Shown here: piece after piece, positions 14,483 through 22,288 of the stretch | Layout: each line of letters starts with the position of its first letter | How positions within the stretch are numbered: position 1 is the stretch's first letter | Source of the DNA: Bacillus sp. X1(2014) | Lineage (GTDB): Bacteria; Bacillota; Bacilli; Bacillales_B; DSM-18226 | NCBI RefSeq assembly: GCF_007678255.1 | Contig: NZ_VEED01000036.1 | Location: 1 to 24,387, forward strand | Reading direction: 5' to 3' | DNA: 24,387 bases | Notes under the pieces: generated by a model | Databases searched by the model: none | What the model saw: the letters and a program-made list of their open reading frames with translations, nothing else | What the model was told of the DNA's origin: nothing | Made by a program: the position numbers and the translations under genes

Positions 14483-14735
14483 TCATTTTGGATTAATGAT
14501 CAATTTAAAGCTACTGATCCCTTTCACCATTACAGGAACTCTATGCGGAAAGAACAAGCTCTCTTTCGTGTCTAACGTAGCAATTGTCTCCATATCTTCT
14601 TGACTTAATTTATAGTCAATGAGATTGAAGTTTTCGATTATCATTCCTTAGAACCAACTTTGGGATAACAACGATTCCTCTTTGTGTCAACCAACGTAAA
14701 ATCACCTGGGCAACACTTTTTTCAAAATTTATAGG
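14483..14735 (-). pseudogene. C-terminal remnant of an aldo/keto reductase
   Basis: On the minus strand KSVAQVILRWLTQRGIVVIP is the diagnostic C-terminal AKR block (cofactor-binding side). The frame breaks after PK, and a second frame gives MIIENFNLIDYKLSQEDMET and IATLDTKESLFFPHRVPVM, matching the AKR end. The barrel's first two thirds, including the catalytic Tyr, are absent. The remnant begins exactly at the end of ycgQ, so a deletion probably joined them. Non-functional. Confidence 0.75.
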
Positions 14736-15643
14736 ATTCTTATACTAATAGGGTAAACGTAGGGGTCTTTAGGTTCCTTTATTTTTTTCCAGTTGTTAAT
14801 TTTTATAATCGGAATCTCAGTTCCATTAAAAGTAGTTGTTTCCAAAAAACCATCAGCTTCAATCCATGTATTGACTTCAATCGTTGAAGCCTCAGGCAAC
14901 TTTGATATAAATCCAATAATGCCAGCATCTGCGACACAATGGGTAATCAAAAATCTCGCGATTACCAGCTGGTCTTGTTCAAGTCCTTCTTCTTTATAAA
15001 CAAATCCTTTTATTTCAATTTCTTTACCTTTGTATTTACTGAGGTTCATTTGGATTTCATCATAGTAAGTCGAAAAAACATCATCATTCATTACAACGGT
15101 TGAGCTTTGTTCTAATTCCTTTGTTAACTGGTCATATTCTCCTTGTGAAAGGACTTTTGGATTACTAACACGAGATTGATCAATGAGATTTTTTTTAATC
15201 GTCGGCTCTTGCGCTTCATTAGTTTCTGGAGTCGTCTGTTGTTTTTGATTCGTTAAAACTGTTAAACCACCTTTTTTATTAGCAATGGAGGCATCGAGCA
15301 CCTTTGCCGGAAGCAAGAACCCGGTGATCAAAGGAAAAACAATGACTACATAAGAGATTAGTTTTTTTGTATTAAAAGGAGAGTCTCCATGATCGTGACT
15401 GCAATTATGGTCATGATCATCATGATGACAATGGTGATGGACAATGTTTTCCTTTACTGTCCATATTCTAGTGATTTGAATGATAAACAAAATTAAGAAT
15501 AATATTGAAGCAGCCTGGCTTAAACCTTCATATTTAGGATTAATAAACTTTGTGATATCACCACTAAAATGCAATTTGAAAAGTAACACTGCAAAAGAAA
15601 GTAAAATAAAAGCTCTAAAAGCTTGCAGTAAATGGAATCTCAC
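14729..15643 (-). CDS. ycgQ: YcgQ-like TIGR03943/DUF1980 membrane protein
   Basis: A 304-residue partner of the YcgR permease. The N-terminal half has two or three membrane segments (RAFILLSFAVLLFKLHF; SILFLILFIIQITRIW; LISYVVIVFPLITGFLLP) with a His/Cys/Asp-rich loop at about 69-86 (HHHCHHDDHDHNC) likely to bind zinc or another metal. The C-terminal DUF1980 domain contains VVMNDDVFSTYYDEIQ and VIARFLITHCVADAGIIGF. The normal ending DPYVYP is followed by six extra residues and a stop at the aldo/keto reductase junction. It starts at GTG 15643 after AAGGAGGG, 12 bases behind ycgR. Zinc linkage is inferred from context and the His-rich loop. Confidence 0.85.
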   Translation of the reverse strand: MRFHLLQAFRAFILLSFAVLLFKLHFSGDITKFINPKYEGLSQAASILFLILFIIQITRIWTVKENIVHHHCHHDDHDHNCSHDHGDSPFNTKKLISYVVIVFPLITGFLLPAKVLDASIANKKGGLTVLTNQKQQTTPETNEAQEPTIKKNLIDQSRVSNPKVLSQGEYDQLTKELEQSSTVVMNDDVFSTYYDEIQMNLSKYKGKEIEIKGFVYKEEGLEQDQLVIARFLITHCVADAGIIGFISKLPEASTIEVNTWIEADGFLETTTFNGTEIPIIKINNWKKIKEPKDPYVYPISIRIL

Positions 15644-15655
15644 GCATTTCCCTCC

Positions 15656-16654
15656 TTATAAAATGCTTTGCACAAGCAGGATTGTAATAATGATGGTTGA
15701 AATAATTAATGCCAACACACCGAAAACAAATCTCGATCGGAAAACACTAAGCATCATAAGGGTATTTTTTAGATCCATCATTGGACCAAATATTAAAAAT
15801 CCTAAAATGGCTGATGTAGGGAAAATACTGCTGAAGGAAGCACCAATGAAGGCATCTGCCTCTGAACAAAGTGAAAGGACGTAAGCTAATCCCATCATCA
15901 CCAATAAGGACGATACTGTACCGTTACCAGCTTCCAAGAGAGCTTTTGCCGGTAAATAAGTTTGAACAAATGCTGCTAAAAAAGCGCCCATAATTAAATA
16001 TTTACCCATATCAAAAAACTCATCAATCGAATGGGTCAGCATTCCCCAAAATCTTATTAAAATAGTTTCCTTTTTAGAATGTGTATGGACGGGCGTCGTA
16101 CTGATGAATGATTTTAATTGTTTCCCTTTAAAGATAAGGCTGACAATCAAAGACACAATAACTGCGATTAAAAAACCTAGTCCCATTCGCAATCCCGCTA
16201 TTTTAAAATCATTTCCAAATGCCATAAATGTTGAGGCAATCACAATCGGATTAATGAGTGGACCTGTTAACATAAAGCCAATTGCAGCATGTATGGGAAC
16301 TCCTTTCCCGACAAGACGGCGGACAATCGGGACTATGCCACACTCACAGGCGGGAAAGATGGCACCGATGACACAGCTCATGATAACCGCCAAGAACTTA
16401 TTTTTTGGAATCCAGCGATGAATATGTTCTTCGGTCACAAATATTTGTATTGCACCCGCGATTAGAACCCCTATTAATACAAAAGGAAGTGCCTCTATTA
16501 GAATACTAAGAAAGATCGTATTGAGATTTAACAAAGATGGAGGTACATCAAATGATAGATTAAAGCTCTCACTAAAAGATAGCAGCAGCAAGGCAAATCC
16601 AATAATGACCATACCTGTAAATTCAATAATATTATTTCGTAGTATGTGATACAT
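15656..16654 (-). CDS. ycgR: YcgR-like permease (DUF318/ArsP_1 family)
   Basis: A 332-residue membrane protein with about eight helices. It carries the family's signature IGAIFPACECGIVPIVRRL, in which the CECG Cys pair is conserved, followed by GPLINPIVIASTF, and in the second half LSLCSEADAFIGASF. A cytoplasmic linker (TTPVHTHSKKETI) separates the halves. ATG 16654 is chosen: GGAGGG precedes it, whereas the TTG at 16666 is part of that site. It is the first gene of a two-gene unit with ycgQ. No Zur box is visible directly upstream; a hairpin at 16740 separates it from znuA on the same strand, so it may be a readthrough product or have its own promoter. Confidence 0.85.
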   Translation of the reverse strand: MYHILRNNIIEFTGMVIIGFALLLLSFSESFNLSFDVPPSLLNLNTIFLSILIEALPFVLIGVLIAGAIQIFVTEEHIHRWIPKNKFLAVIMSCVIGAIFPACECGIVPIVRRLVGKGVPIHAAIGFMLTGPLINPIVIASTFMAFGNDFKIAGLRMGLGFLIAVIVSLIVSLIFKGKQLKSFISTTPVHTHSKKETILIRFWGMLTHSIDEFFDMGKYLIMGAFLAAFVQTYLPAKALLEAGNGTVSSLLVMMGLAYVLSLCSEADAFIGASFSSIFPTSAILGFLIFGPMMDLKNTLMMLSVFRSRFVFGVLALIISTIIITILLVQSIL

Positions 16655-16739
16655 AGTACCCTCCAATTAAAAGATTTCTTTTAAATATATATAAGCAAAA
16701 TTGCTAGATATGAATAAATCAAGCCCTATATGTAAGAGA

Positions 16740-16766
16740 ATCCCTGACATAAAAAAGGTCAGGGAT
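16740..16766 (-). terminator. Hairpin between znuA and ycgR
   Basis: A perfect 9-bp stem ATCCCTGAC / GTCAGGGAT with a 9-base loop. It stands 17 bases after the znuA stop. No T-run follows the stem on the minus strand, so termination may be partial. Confidence 0.55.
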
Positions 16767-16783
16767 CGGTTCGTCTGGGTGTA

Positions 16784-17777
16784 TTAGTTATTTAACGCGG
16801 CCTTGATGGTCTCTAAATTTTTACGCATGATACTAAAGTAATCATCTTTTTGCTTAATATTTTCCGCTGTTATTGCCTCAAGATTGTGAAGAGATAGAGA
16901 TTGTGCTCCCAATTCTTCTTGTATAATTTTTGCGACTTTTGGTGAAACGTTCTGCTCAAAAATTATATAATGAATATTATGTTCTGATGACTCTTCAAGA
17001 ATGGCTTGCAATTCTTTCTGGGTTGGTTCCTGTGTAGGAGACAAGCCTGTAATGGCAATTGTTTCAATGCCATACCGCTGTTCCCAATATCCATAGGCAT
17101 CATGAGAAACTAATAATTCCTTCGTTTTTGAACTCGCTATCGTTGTTTTAAACTCTTGATCTAGCTTTTCTAGTTCGCTTTTTAGTTGATTAAAATTGCT
17201 TTCAAACTCTGAAGCGTGTTCTGGCATTAATGTACTTAAAGAGTTTTTAATGTTTTTTGCCATGTCAATGGACAGCACAGGATCTAGCCATACATGAGGA
17301 TCTAGGTCACCATGGTTATGATCTTTACCTTCATGTTCCTCGGTATGTTCTTCTTCATTTTCAGCGTCACCTTCATGATGATGTTCATCAGAGGATTCGA
17401 TGAGGTCAATTCCATCTCCAGCTTTTTAAAATCTGTACATCCTCTTTTTCCAAAGCTTCCGTTGCTTTTTCAGCAAATCCTTCAACCCCAACTCCTGTAT
17501 AAATAAATAAATCAGAGCTGGCAAGGTTAAGCATGTTTTTTGTGGAAGGCTCGTAGGAATGGGCATCTACATTTGGAGGGTAGATACTTTTAACTTGGAC
17601 AAAATCACCGCCGATTTTTTTTGTAAAATCCTCCAATGGATAAATGGTTGTATAAACTGTCAATGTTTCTTTATTGTTTTTGTCAGATTCCATACTGACA
17701 GTTTCTGTGTTTACGCAGCCAGATAAAATAAGGCTGAATATCAGAATAGAAGTGACTATTAAATGTTTCATTCTCAT
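16784..17777 (-). pseudogene. znuA: Zinc ABC-transporter binding lipoprotein (ZnuA type), frameshifted
   Basis: Two minus-strand frames together make a full ZnuA/AdcA-type protein of about 330 residues. Frame 1 (from ATG 17777, GGAG 7 bases upstream) has a lipoprotein signal (ILIFSLILSGC, Cys21), TVYTTIYPLEDFTKKIGG and VDAHSYEPS with the first zinc His. Frame 2 has the His-rich loop (DEHHHEGDAENEEEHTEEHE), DPHVWLDPV, LVSHDAYGYWEQRYG and FEQNVSPKVA. They join if one base is removed from the five-A run (TTTTT at 17423-17427, + strand). No znuB or znuC is in the window. A Zur box and a 17-bp-spaced promoter lie upstream. Real mutation or sequencing error cannot be told apart. Confidence 0.88.
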
Positions 17778-17805
17778 TGTTTAACTCCAATCTAATTTTC
17801 TCGTT

Positions 17806-17826
17806 AAATCGTAACCATTTCGTTTT
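17806..17826 (-). promoter_or_regulatory. Zur box upstream of znuA
   Basis: AAATCGTAAC then C then ATTTCGTTTT: 18 of 21 positions agree with the Bacillus Zur consensus (arms AAATCGTAAT and ATTACGATTT around one base). It lies just downstream of the predicted znuA -10 element, so Zn-loaded Zur would block transcription. Confidence 0.7.
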
Positions 17827-17828
17827 AC

Positions 17829-17857
17829 ATTCTAAATTAAACCTATGAATTAGTAAA
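17829..17857 (-). promoter_or_regulatory. Predicted sigma-A promoter of znuA
   Basis: On the minus strand: -35 TTTACT (17852-17857), 17-base spacer, -10 TAGAAT (17829-17834). The Zur box follows directly. Confidence 0.5.
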
Positions 17858-17949
17858 TAAATTTATGAATCTTTTATTCTTGTAAAATTTAAACTATAAA
17901 AAGGTTCTAATATAGGAAAAGGACCATTGAAGTGTTTTTTTGAAAAAAC

Positions 17950-17978
17950 TTGCATTTAAGAAAAAGATTGAGTAAGAT
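17950..17978 (+). promoter_or_regulatory. Predicted sigma-A promoter of zagA
   Basis: -35 TTGCAT (17950-17955), 17-base spacer, -10 TAAGAT (17973-17978). The near-perfect Zur box begins 3 bases after the -10, over the expected transcription start. Confidence 0.6.
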
Positions 17979-17981
17979 GTT

Positions 17982-18000
17982 AATCGTAATCGTTACGATT
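17982..18000 (+). promoter_or_regulatory. Zur box 1 of zagA
   Basis: A perfect palindrome, AATCGTAA and TTACGATT around TCG, the core of the Bacillus Zur operator, placed over the transcription start. Confidence 0.85.
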
Positions 18001-18091
18001 TAAAAACATAGGATAAAAATTGAGACCAAGCATGAACTACTTTGAATGGAGGGCATAAAGATTAAGCTATAAAAGAGAAACTATATTTTAT

Positions 18092-18112
18092 AAATCGTAA
18101 TGATTTTGATTT
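18092..18112 (+). promoter_or_regulatory. Zur box 2 of zagA
   Basis: AAATCGTAAT, G, ATTTTGATTT: 19 of 21 positions agree with the Zur consensus. It lies 20 bases before the zagA start, within the leader. B. subtilis yciC also has two Zur sites, arranged differently. Confidence 0.7.
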
Positions 18113-18131
18113 ATTAAAAGAGGTGAAAGAA

Positions 18132-19319
18132 ATGAATAAAAAAATACCAGTTACCGTAATTAGTGGGTATTTAGGCTCAGGGAAAACAACTTTACTGAAT
18201 CATGTTTTGACCAATCGCGAAAATAAAAAGATTGCCGTCATTGTAAATGACATGAGTGAAGTAAATATTGATGCCTCGATAATCAAACAAGGAGGTTTCT
18301 CAAGAACGGATGAGAAATTGGTGGAGCTTCAAAATGGATGTATCTGTTGTACATTAAGAGAGGATTTAATGATTGAAGTAGAACGGCTGGTTCAGGCAGG
18401 GGATATTGAATATATATTGATTGAATCGTCTGGAATTTCCGAGCCTGTTCCGGTTGCTCAAACCTTTACATATGTGGATGAAAACCTGGGAATTAACTTA
18501 TCAGATTATTGCAGGCTAGACACCATGGTTACAGTCGTTGATGCGAATCGGTTTTGGCATGATTTTTCATCAGGTGAAAGTCTAATCGACCGAAAGCAAG
18601 AAACAGATTACTCCGATACGCGTGAAGTTGTCGATTTATTAATCGACCAAATTGAATTTGCCAATTTGTTAATCGTAAATAAAATCGATTTAGTTGATAA
18701 AAAGAGTGTGCTCGAACTAAAAGCGGTCCTGGAAAAGCTCAATCCAGGCGCAAAAATAATTGAAAGTGCCCAAGGTCAAGTGGCATTAGCTGAAATTATG
18801 GATACCAAATTATTTGATTTCGAACAGGCAAGTCAAGGGGCAGGTTGGATTAAGGAATTAACGGAACAACATACTCCAGAAACAGAGGAATATAGGATTT
18901 CATCCTTTGTCTATCGCAGGAAAAAACCATTTCATCCAGAAAGATGGATGAAATGGTTAGAGGAATGTCCAGTAGAAATCGTTCGAGCAAAAGGATTCTT
19001 TTGGCTGTCAACCCGAAATGATATGACAGGTTTGTTGTCACAAGCTGGACCCTCAATCATGCTTCAGGGAGCTGGTGAATGGCTAGCGTGTTATCCTGAA
19101 CTGGAAAGAAATCAAATCCTAAATGAAGAACCAGACCTATTGGACAATTGGGATGAAGAATTCGGCGACCGAATAACTGAACTCGTTCTAATCGGTATTG
19201 ATATGAATCGAGAGCAAATTGAGGCTTCATTAGATAAATGTTTATTAACAGATGATGAAATGAAAATGGACTGGAAAACATTTAATGATCCACTTCCAGC
19301 GTTTACAGTCTTACCATAA
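18132..19319 (+). CDS. zagA: ZagA/YciC-type G3E GTPase metallochaperone
   Basis: A 395-residue COG0523 GTPase predicted to deliver zinc to client proteins during zinc starvation. It shows the P-loop [16 protein letters not shown] (11-26), the metal-binding NGCICCTL with CICC at 70-73, the switch segment [16 protein letters not shown], and the base-recognition VNKIDLV. The C-terminal CobW_C domain ends with a DEEFGDR stretch and [13 protein letters not shown] 18132 is chosen (AAGAGGTG 6 bases upstream); a GTG at 18123 overlaps that site. Two Zur boxes lie in its leader, and rpmG follows after 26 bases, probably in the same transcript. Confidence 0.93.
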   Translation: MNKKIPVTVISGYLGSGKTTLLNHVLTNRENKKIAVIVNDMSEVNIDASIIKQGGFSRTDEKLVELQNGCICCTLREDLMIEVERLVQAGDIEYILIESSGISEPVPVAQTFTYVDENLGINLSDYCRLDTMVTVVDANRFWHDFSSGESLIDRKQETDYSDTREVVDLLIDQIEFANLLIVNKIDLVDKKSVLELKAVLEKLNPGAKIIESAQGQVALAEIMDTKLFDFEQASQGAGWIKELTEQHTPETEEYRISSFVYRRKKPFHPERWMKWLEECPVEIVRAKGFFWLSTRNDMTGLLSQAGPSIMLQGAGEWLACYPELERNQILNEEPDLLDNWDEEFGDRITELVLIGIDMNREQIEASLDKCLLTDDEMKMDWKTFNDPLPAFTVLP

Positions 19320-19345
19320 AGAAAACTATACTAGGAGGAAACAAT

Positions 19346-19495
19346 ATGAGAGTAAAAATCACGTTAGCATGTACAGAAACAGGAGACCGGAATTATATTA
19401 CCACAAAAAACAAACGAAACAATCCAGATCGTATTGAGTTAATGAAATACTCACCAAGGTTAAAAAGACGTACATTACACCGAGAAACAAAATAA
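19346..19495 (+). CDS. rpmG: Ribosomal protein L33, zinc-independent form
   Basis: A 49-residue L33 protein: [20 protein letters not shown], then [20 protein letters not shown] and RRTLHRETK. The two CXXC zinc pairs of the C+ form are missing; only one Cys (residue 9) remains, so this is the C- form that replaces the zinc-binding version when zinc is scarce, freeing ribosomal zinc. AGGAGG lies 7 bases before ATG 19346. The gene is 26 bases behind zagA, matching the known Zur control of alternative ribosomal proteins in Bacillus. Confidence 0.93.
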   Translation: MRVKITLACTETGDRNYITTKNKRNNPDRIELMKYSPRLKRRTLHRETK

Positions 19496-19519
19496 TCTCT
19501 CACAATTTAGTGGATTTCA

Positions 19520-19660
19520 ATGACATTCAACGAGGATACCAATGCACTGGCAACGGTACTCGAATCCGGAGATGCAGAGATTGTTAACCGCCCTATTACG
19601 AAGGGTGATAAATATGATGACTTTCCTATGAATATTTTATTTCTATTCATAGTCTTTTAA
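19520..19660 (+). pseudogene. Possible gene fragment after rpmG
   Basis: A 46-codon frame without a ribosome binding site: MTFNEDTNALATVLESGDAE then IVNRPITKGDKYDDF and a hydrophobic end. The first 35 residues look protein-like, the tail does not, suggesting an internal fragment of a lost gene. No family is recognised. The remaining sequence to 19851 has no further feature apart from the zinT ribosome binding site. Confidence 0.3.
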
Positions 19661-19851
19661 CATTAATATTCATTAATTCATTGGCTAGTAATTATCCACG
19701 TACATATTCTGTTTAATTCATATTTGGATTCTTATTTACTAAAACTGAAATTCTTAGAGGAACCAAATCCCGGGACGGTTGCCTTTCTCTTAACAGAGTA
19801 ACCGCAAAAGATATTTTATTAACTATCAAAGGAAAAGGGGAGTTTATAGTT

Positions 19852-20568
19852 ATGAAAAAAGACCTTATAAAATCAATGGTTACGTTTTCCTTATTAGGTA
19901 CAATGCTGGCAGGGTGTCAAGAAAAAGTAGAGATACCTGTTGAAAAAACATCTGTTTCGGAATCCACTGAAACTCCCGAGCATTCCCATAATCACAGCCA
20001 TGTCCATAGTCACGATGATGAAAAAAAGCAAGAGATATATTCAGGGATATTTCAAGATGACGAAGTTGAAGATAGAGAATTATCAGATTGGGAAGGAGAT
20101 TGGAAATCGGTCTATCCATACTTAATAGATGGAACTTTAGATGAGGTCTTACAGAAAAAAGTAGAAACAAACAACGATAAAACCTTTGAAGAGTACAAAG
20201 AATATTATAAAGTCGGGTATGAAACCGACGTTAAACGAATCGTTATAAAAGATAATACGATCACATTTTATAAAAATGGAGAAGGAAAAACAGGAGAATA
20301 TAGGTATCATGGTCACGAAATTTTAACTTATGAATCTGGAAATAGAGGAGTTAGATATTTATTTGATTTAGTTGGAGAATTAAATGGAGTGCCAAAACAT
20401 GTCCAATTCAGTGATCATAGTATTTATCCAACAAAATCAGAACATTACCATATTTATTTTGGCGATGAAGAGCATGACACTCTTTTAAATGAATTAGATA
20501 ATTGGGCAACTTATTATCCTGCTAATTTAAGTGGGAAAGAAATCGTAGAAGAAATGAATGCACATTAA
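19852..20568 (+). CDS. zinT: ZinT-type zinc-binding lipoprotein
   Basis: A 238-residue extracytoplasmic protein. The N-terminus is a lipoprotein signal with lipobox LAGC (Cys22). A His-rich stretch EHSHNHSHVHSHDD (43-56) follows, then the ZinT/YodA domain: DRELSDWEGDWKSVYPYL (about 74-91), a central lipocalin-like region with FYKNGEGKTGEYRYHGHEIL, and YHIYFGDEEHDTLL near the end. ZinT proteins capture zinc and hand it to ZnuA. AAGGGGAG lies 10 bases before ATG 19852. It is on the same strand as zagA and rpmG, 356 bases after rpmG, with no clear Zur box of its own seen, so readthrough or a weak promoter is implied. Confidence 0.92.
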   Translation: MKKDLIKSMVTFSLLGTMLAGCQEKVEIPVEKTSVSESTETPEHSHNHSHVHSHDDEKKQEIYSGIFQDDEVEDRELSDWEGDWKSVYPYLIDGTLDEVLQKKVETNNDKTFEEYKEYYKVGYETDVKRIVIKDNTITFYKNGEGKTGEYRYHGHEILTYESGNRGVRYLFDLVGELNGVPKHVQFSDHSIYPTKSEHYHIYFGDEEHDTLLNELDNWATYYPANLSGKEIVEEMNAH

Positions 20569-20680
20569 CTCTGCAGAACAGATCTTTTACACTTGCCCTT
20601 TTAATCGAATAAAAAAGGACAAGAGTCACTTTAAAGTGTACCCGTTGTAAAGGACTTATTAAAAAGGTTATCAGACGTGG

Positions 20681-20719
20681 AGAAGATGATTTTTGTATTC
20701 AACAGGGGTCATCTTCTTT
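20681..20719 (+). terminator. Terminator downstream of zinT
   Basis: A perfect 9-bp stem AGAAGATGA / TCATCTTCT with a 19-base loop and TTT after it. A weaker hairpin (CTTG.CCTTTT / AAAAGG.CAAG) lies earlier, at about 20593-20624. Between zinT and the gene at 21060 (491 bases) there are also two repeat copies and no supported gene; a frame with CTRCKGLIKK near 20637 has no start. Confidence 0.6.
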
Positions 20720-20821
20720 TAATTCCTTTGATATCTGAAATTGTTATAATAATTCATTTATTCCCAATATTATAAGTGGAATCTTTTTTGTGTTAATTAA
20801 CAAAAGAGTTTGTGAAGTAAT

Positions 20822-20869
20822 GTACTTAAAGTAAAGGGTGCGATTATTTAATAAGACAATCGTTCTTTT
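20822..20869 (+). repeat. Interspersed repeat, H1 copy
   Basis: GTACTTAAAGTAAAGGGTGC followed by GATTATTTAATAAGA. The flank GAGTTTGTGAAGTAAT at 20806-20821 matches the conserved left flank of other copies. Confidence 0.6.
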
Positions 20870-20939
20870 GCTATCAACCTGAAAATACCAATAAATCTGA
20901 AACCGTTAAAATCAGAAATATATCAAGAAGAAATATAAT

Positions 20940-20999
20940 CCTTATTGCGTTAACCGGGGGCTTTACTTGAAGAAGCCAAAAGGACCTAAATGGTCCTTT
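20940..20999 (+). repeat. Interspersed repeat, H1+H2 copy
   Basis: CTTATTGCGTTAACCGGGGG then CTTTACTTGAAGAAG is H1-like. H2 is a perfect 8-bp stem AAAGGACC / GGTCCTTT (20979-20999) whose sequence is unlike any other copy. The isolated H3 at 21288 lies beyond the next small gene. Confidence 0.6.
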
Positions 21000-21059
21000 G
21001 GTAATAAAATACGAATTTCATTTATTGTATTGGAAATACTATCTGTCGAGGTGAAATAA

Positions 21060-21248
21060 ATGAGCAGATTTAAAGTTGTGTTTGAGAATACAATCCAAAG
21101 TGGTGGGTTTTCATTGGAGCAGTATTTGATAACATTACATCAAGAAAAAGATATGTTGGATTCATTTGATGGTCATGATGATTACGAGTTGGACATGAGG
21201 TTATTTGAAGGGGAGATTCAGAAAGTTAACCGATTGTTGGAGAGCTAA
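21060..21248 (+). CDS. Small acidic hypothetical protein, 62 residues
   Basis: ATG 21060 with GAGGTG about 7 bases upstream. The product begins MSRFKVVFENTIQSGGFSLE and is acidic and helical, with no membrane segment and no Cys. The last codons and stop lie within the terminator stem at 21240. The gene sits between an H1+H2 repeat and an H3 repeat, as though placed inside one element. Family not recognised. Confidence 0.6.
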   Translation: MSRFKVVFENTIQSGGFSLEQYLITLHQEKDMLDSFDGHDDYELDMRLFEGEIQKVNRLLES

Positions 21249-21262
21249 GGCTCTCTTTTTTT
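21240..21262 (+). terminator. Terminator overlapping the end of the 62-residue gene
   Basis: A perfect 6-bp stem GAGAGC / GCTCTC around TAAG, followed by seven T. The loop contains the stop codon TAA 21246-21248. Confidence 0.8.
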
Positions 21263-21287
21263 ATTTATAAAATAAAGATTTTATTTT

Positions 21288-21322
21288 CTTCTTCAACTAA
21301 CGGAGCAGGTTAGCTCAATAAG
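21288..21322 (+). repeat. H3 hairpin repeat
   Basis: CTTCTTCAACTAAC, loop GGAGCAG, GTTAGCTCAATAAG: nearly the H3 consensus. Confidence 0.75.
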
Positions 21323-21426
21323 AAATATTATTTTTTTCTTCTGCAACATCTAAGGTTTATAAATTTTAGAATGGTAAGCCGATTCAACAGGGTAAAGGAT
21401 GAATTTTTTAATTACTTGGGGGGGTT

Positions 21427-22173
21427 ATGGCAAATTTTTGGAGAATGAATAATCCGACTTATCATAGTGATCGTCAAGAAGAAAGCATTAATGGATATGC
21501 AGAGCATCCATACGGTTTACCTGGAGTAGAGTGCACAGGCTGCGGGAAACTTGGGCTACCACGAAGATTATCCATTATGGGATGCCTGCGAATCTAGAGA
21601 ATATTCCCAATTTAAATAAAAATGAAACGGTATCCGATAAAAGGCAGTTTGAACTTTCAAACTTTAATTCTTAATCAAATCGAAGATTCTGATGGTGATG
21701 TACTTTTACCTGGAACAGACTTTCAACCAGTCTATCTAGATATCGACAATGAACCAAAAGTAGATTTTTTATGGAGTTGCCCAGGAAGTGTTTTAATTTC
21801 AGAAAGAATTCAAGAGCTTTTTATTAAAAATGAAATAAAGGGTGTAAAATTTTCTCCTGTAATCAAGTGAAAAGTGGGAAATAAAGTTATTAAATATCCT
21901 TTTAAGGTTTCTGAAAATGATAGTAATTATAGTGAATTAATAATTACAGCAAATTCAAAACGTCCACCAGGTGCTAAGACCATTTCACTTTGTCAGATTT
22001 GTGGAAGAGAGGAAATTGATAATGATGCTAGGCAATTAATTATGCTTCCTGATATGTGGGGCGGAGCGGACATTTTTTTCCTTAACACTACTCTTTGGAT
22101 CATCGTAACCGATAGAGTAAAGAGTCTAATTGAAGGTATAGATGCATCAAATGTACAATTTGAAAAAGTATAG
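21427..22173 (+). pseudogene. Double-CXXCG motif protein gene, multiply broken
   Basis: One gene of about 245 codons can be pieced together. Frame 1 from ATG 21427 gives MANFWRMNNPTYHSDRQEES, then HPYGLPGVECTGCGKLG (first CXXCG) and stops at about 21594. Another frame continues PANLENIPNLNKNETVSDKR. A third gives NQIEDSDGDVLLPGTDFQPV, then DFLWSCPGSVLISERIQELF, and ends at TGA 21868-21870. The same frame resumes with KYPFKVSENDS, SLCQICGREEIDN (second CXXCG) and MWGGADIFFLNTTLWIIVTD, ending at 22173. At least two frameshifts and one nonsense codon are needed, so it is dead or badly sequenced. The family's function is unclear. A full repeat begins 3 bases after the last stop. Confidence 0.82.
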
Positions 22174-22176
22174 TTC

Positions 22177-22267
22177 CTTATTCAGCTAACGGGTGCAATA
22201 GTTAAACAAGGGTTGCGGCAGCGATCCTTTTTCTTATTGAGTTAGAGAAGCAGGATAATTGAATAAG
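22177..22267 (+). repeat. Three-hairpin interspersed repeat, full copy
   Basis: H1: CTTATTCAGCTAACGGGTGC, AATAGTTAAACAAG. H2: AGGGTTGC / GCGATCCT with G-U pairs, followed by TTTTT. H3: CTTATTGAGTTAGAGAAGCA, GGATAATTGAATAAG. It starts 3 bases after the CXXCG pseudogene and ends just before the next gene. Confidence 0.8.
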
Positions 22268-22288
22268 ATAAAGCCATTTAATTTTTTA

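Noticed and set aside
16104..16421. 105-residue + strand ORF
   Set aside because: Antisense of the ycgR permease, whose conserved CECG motif lies here.
16667..16684. Palindrome TTAAAAGA-TT-TCTTTTAA upstream of ycgR as a Zur box
   Set aside because: It lacks the TCGTAAT/ATTACGA core. It may be an operator for another regulator, but nothing supports a specific one.
19661..19851. Zur box in front of zinT
   Set aside because: No sequence with recognisable TCGTAA / TTACGA arms could be found there.
20637..20754. Small zinc-ribbon protein with CTRCKGLIKK
   Set aside because: No start codon or ribosome binding site, and the frame runs through a terminator stem.
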